DNA of 64,000 nt from Akkermansia muciniphila. Lineage in GTDB: Bacteria > Verrucomicrobiota > Verrucomicrobiia > Verrucomicrobiales > V1-33. The position numbers and the translations under genes were made by a program. The stretch is taken from NCBI GenBank assembly GCA_945900785.1, contig CAMDJM010000018.1, positions 1-64,000 of the forward strand, written 5' to 3'. Of this stretch, positions 61,448-64,000 are shown in pieces. The notes under the pieces were generated by a model. The model did not search any database. It was given only the letters and a program-made list of their open reading frames with translations, and had not been told where the DNA came from. The number at the start of each line of letters is the position of its first letter. The first letter of the stretch is position 1.

Positions 61448-61645
61448 ACCGGTGGCTTTGGAGAAAGGACCTGATGGAGCGTGCCAAAGCGGAATCATTA
61501 TGTCCTGGCTGTGGTTTCCATGGCGGGATGAGGGCGTCTGCGGTGACTCCGGCAATTTGACGCGCCGCGCTGCTCATCTCCTGATAATTTCCGGCTGCAT
61601 GCTGGCGGATTCCTGCCAGCATGGGCCGGTGAACTCCCCCTCTTT

Positions 61646-63040
61646 ATGGCTGATCTGAATACCCTGCGTGCCGCCGTCGCGGTTGCCCCTGACAATATCC
61701 CTCTGCTCCTGCTCTTCGCCCAGACTGCTCTGGAGGAATGGGCGATCGAGGAAGCGAGGCAGGCCTGCGAACACGTGCTGAAGCTGGAGCCGGATCACAA
61801 GGAAGGAGCCTTGGGCCTCGCCCGCGCGCTCTTCCAGGAAGGCCGCCCCAGTGAGGCGGCGGTGCGCCTGGAACAACTGCTGATGCGGGCCCCGGAGTTC
61901 TCCCCTGCCTGGCTGCAACTCGCCCGCATCCATCTGGCCGAAGACAGCCGGAAGGAAGCCGCCGAGGCTTACCGGAAAGCGGTGGCCCTGGACCGAAAAT
62001 CCATGGACGAAGGGCTCGCCCGCGAATTGGGAATGGATCCAGCGGGCCGGGACTTGAACGATCTGCCCCGCGAAACCATGGGGGGATCCGGCAGTTTTTC
62101 CTTTGCCAGCGCGGGCGCGGAACCCGAAGATTTCCGTCAGTCCGGCGGCCGGGAGCTGCCGGATTTTGAAAAACTGGCCGAACGTCCGAAAACCACCTTT
62201 GCCGAAGTCGGGGGCATGGATGCGCTGAAGGAGCAGATCCGCATGAAGATTCTCTATCCCATGCAAAATCCTGACCTCTTCCGGGCTTATGGAAAAACCA
62301 TTGGCGGTGGGGTCCTGCTCTACGGCCCGCCGGGCTGCGGCAAGACCTTGATCAGCCGCGCCACTGCCGGCGAAATCAAGGCGACCTTTTACTGCATCGG
62401 CCTGCACGAGATCCTGGACATGTGGATCGGGAACAGTGAGAAAAATCTCCACGCCATCTTCGAAAGCGCCCGCCGCAATGCGCCCAGCGTGCTGTTCTTC
62501 GACGAGATTGACGCCCTCGCCGCCGACCGGAAGGACATGCGCATGTCCGCCAACCGGAATGTCATCAATCAATTCCTCGCTGAAATGGACGGCGGCGTGA
62601 GCAACAATGACGGCGTGCTCGTGCTGGGCGCGACGAATGCTCCATGGCACATCGATCCGGCTTTCAAGCGTCCTGGCCGGTTCGACCGCAGCGTCTTTGT
62701 GCCGCCGCCGGATGAAGGAGCCCGCGAGGCCATCATTTCCGTCATGGCAGAAGGAAAACCCGTCGCCGAACTCGACGCCCGTAGCCTCGCCAAAAAAACC
62801 CGGAATTTCTCCGGCGCTGACTTGAAAGCCGTCTTTGATCAAGCCACCGAGACTGCCATCACCGCCGCGATGAAAGAAGGCCACATTGTGCCTATTACTA
62901 CCAAGCTCCTGACGAAAGCCGCCGGCGATCTCAAGCCCACCACCACCGCGTGGTTTGAGAGTGCCAGGAACTATGCCCTCTATGCGAACCAGGATGGCTT
63001 CTACGATGAGATCATGCAGCATCTCGGTTTGAAAAAATAG
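61646..63040 (+). CDS. TPR-AAA+ ATPase
   Basis: 464 residues. Residues 1-130 form three TPR-like helical repeats (LLLFAQTALEEWAIEEARQA, LGLARALFQEGRPSEAAVRL, LARIHLAEDSRKEAAEAYRK), then a linker (about 130-190) and a classical AAA+ domain: FAEVGGMDALKEQIRMKI, Walker A LLYGPPGCGKTLISRA (about residues 228-243), pore region HEILDMWIGNSEK, Walker B VLFFDEIDALAADRKDM and SRH segment IDPAFKRPGRFDRSVFVPPP with Arg finger. It resembles Cdc48/SpoVK/FtsH-type ATPases without protease. The TPR part probably recruits partners. It is followed after 6 bases by a TPR membrane protein gene, its likely partner. Confidence 0.9.
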   Translation: MADLNTLRAAVAVAPDNIPLLLLFAQTALEEWAIEEARQACEHVLKLEPDHKEGALGLARALFQEGRPSEAAVRLEQLLMRAPEFSPAWLQLARIHLAEDSRKEAAEAYRKAVALDRKSMDEGLARELGMDPAGRDLNDLPRETMGGSGSFSFASAGAEPEDFRQSGGRELPDFEKLAERPKTTFAEVGGMDALKEQIRMKILYPMQNPDLFRAYGKTIGGGVLLYGPPGCGKTLISRATAGEIKATFYCIGLHEILDMWIGNSEKNLHAIFESARRNAPSVLFFDEIDALAADRKDMRMSANRNVINQFLAEMDGGVSNNDGVLVLGATNAPWHIDPAFKRPGRFDRSVFVPPPDEGAREAIISVMAEGKPVAELDARSLAKKTRNFSGADLKAVFDQATETAITAAMKEGHIVPITTKLLTKAAGDLKPTTTAWFESARNYALYANQDGFYDEIMQHLGLKK

Positions 63041-63046
63041 CCAGCC

Positions 63047-64000
63047 ATGAACGAAGCCCAAAACTTCCGCGTGACGCAGCTTCTGCAGCAGAGCCGCTAT
63101 CCCGATGCCGAAGCCTTTCTGAGAGGCGTCCTCACCCAGGAGCCTGACAATCCGCAGGCGCTGCTCCTCATGGCCATTGTCCTCACCAGCATGGACAAGC
63201 ACACGGAAGCCCAGGGGGCTGTGCTCATGGCTCTGCGGCAGGATCCGCAGAATGCCATGGCCATGAGCTGGAAGGCCCGCATCCTCCTCGCTCTGGACCG
63301 GCACCAGGAGGCCATGCAATCTGCGGACGAAGCCATCCAGCTCGATGCGGATGAACCCTTCCATTGGACTACCAAAGGCCTGATCCACGCCAACCGCCGC
63401 CAATGGAAGGAAGCCGAAGCCGCTGCCCGCTCCGCGCTCGAACTGGATCCGGATGATGAAGGAGCCCACCACCTGCTTTCCCAGTCATTGCTCTATATGG
63501 GAAAGACCCATGAAAACGAGGCTAACATCAGCTCCCGGCTGGCGGACGATCCGGAAAATCCAATCGCCCACTGCAACCCTGGCTTCGCTGCGCTGCGCAG
63601 GGGTGACCACCTGAAAGCCTCGGTGCACTTTGCTGAGGCGTTGCGTCTCGATGCCTCCTGTGAAATGGCCCGCGACGGCCTGATCGAAAGCTACCGCGCC
63701 CGATCCGCCTTTTACCGGCTCTACCTGGCCTTCAATTTCCGGATGGCGTCTTTTTCCGAAAAGTATGGCTCCGCCCTGATGATCGGCATCTGGCTGCTCT
63801 ACAGCGCCATTCGCAGTTTCCTCAAAGGTCTGAGCCCGACCCTGGCCACGGCTTTTACGTTTCTCTATCTCATGTTTGTCTTTTGGAGCTACGTGGCCCG
63901 TGGACTCAGCACCTTTTTTCTGTTGACGGACCGGCTGGCCCGTCAGGCTCTGCGCCCCCGTGAAAAAACCGAAGCGGTTCTTGTCGGGGGCGGATTCAGC
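63047..64000 (+). CDS. TPR-repeat membrane protein (partial, runs off window)
   Basis: The frame from the ATG at 63047 stays open to the end of the window (318 codons). The N-terminal 230 residues form TPR repeats (LLQQSRYPDAEAFLRGVLTQ, LLLMAIVLTSMDKHTEAQGA, AMAMSWKARILLALDRHQEA, GLIHANRRQWKEAEAAARSA, ALRRGDHLKASVHFAEALRL). Two membrane segments follow: ALMIGIWLLYSAIRSFL and LATAFTFLYLMFVFWSYVAR. This pattern resembles a family of TPR membrane proteins with 'SR...' segments found beside AAA+ genes. It is 6 bases after the TPR-AAA+ stop and very likely in the same transcript. The C-terminus is outside the window. Confidence 0.85.
   Translation, partial: MNEAQNFRVTQLLQQSRYPDAEAFLRGVLTQEPDNPQALLLMAIVLTSMDKHTEAQGAVLMALRQDPQNAMAMSWKARILLALDRHQEAMQSADEAIQLDADEPFHWTTKGLIHANRRQWKEAEAAARSALELDPDDEGAHHLLSQSLLYMGKTHENEANISSRLADDPENPIAHCNPGFAALRRGDHLKASVHFAEALRLDASCEMARDGLIESYRARSAFYRLYLAFNFRMASFSEKYGSALMIGIWLLYSAIRSFLKGLSPTLATAFTFLYLMFVFWSYVARGLSTFFLLTDRLARQALRPREKTEAVLVGGGFS

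Noticed and set aside
61574-63472. Minus-strand frame of 632 codons
   Set aside because: Shadow of the AAA+ and TPR genes, whose Walker motifs are unambiguous.

Overview
The window reads as chromosomal DNA of a Verrucomicrobiota (PVC superphylum) bacterium. The evidence is a beta-propeller/HEAT protein ending in a PVC-type CxxCH haem domain (5918-8569), an FG-GAP secreted protein, a PEP-CTERM protein ending in IPEPG plus a hydrophobic stretch and RRRRA, a protein built of DPxAAxxW repeats, a 'NPDGD-RTNLEEY' C-terminal module (45793-47820), and many small GC-rich hairpin repeats. Most genes are GC-rich. The J-domain gene at 29644-30591 and parts of 17.1-21.5 kb are visibly richer in AT. No phage, conjugation, CRISPR or integrase gene was seen.

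Layout. 0-8.6 kb: membrane and housekeeping genes (YbhN-like protein, tRNA-His, rnc, a metal-binding lipoprotein, bioB, a secreted protein with a possible caspase-like His/Cys pair, and the haem/HEAT protein). 9.3-15.6 kb: a complete light-driven proton pump cassette of proteorhodopsin, crtE, crtI, crtB, crtY and blh, which makes the pump and its retinal from isoprenoid precursors. 17.1-21.5 kb: small genes, all on the minus strand, separated by imperfect palindromes with attC-like architecture; this looks like an integron cassette array without an integrase. 21.9-29.2 kb: DUF429, small membrane proteins, a flavin-binding-fold protein, a pilin-like protein, a GT39-like protein and lysS. 29.2-33.4 kb and 43.8-45.8 kb: mosaics of segmental duplications carrying a Phd/PIN toxin-antitoxin module, SGNH hydrolases and copies of the lysS 5' end and leader.

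33.4-43.8 kb is the most interesting block. A two-component system (its sensor kinase interrupted by one in-frame TAG codon) is followed, in the same direction, by three tandem Tat-exported AttH/CrtC-like lipocalin-fold proteins, two probable outer-membrane beta-barrel proteins, an aquaporin, an EF-hand lipoprotein and a glycine-zipper lipoprotein. I infer a regulated periplasm/outer-membrane system that handles a hydrophobic or solvent-like compound; its substrate is unknown.

48.1-54.7 kb: ilvC, ilvN, a PEP-hydrolase-family TIM barrel, a cupin, a left-handed beta-helix acyltransferase-like protein, a PEP-CTERM gene broken by a one-base shift in a run of six G/C, and xseA. 54.8-64 kb: a tail-anchored pseudokinase, a DUF3309-like peptide, a DPxAAxxW repeat protein, a secreted Ig/lamin-tail protein, and a TPR-AAA+ ATPase followed by a TPR membrane protein that runs off the window.
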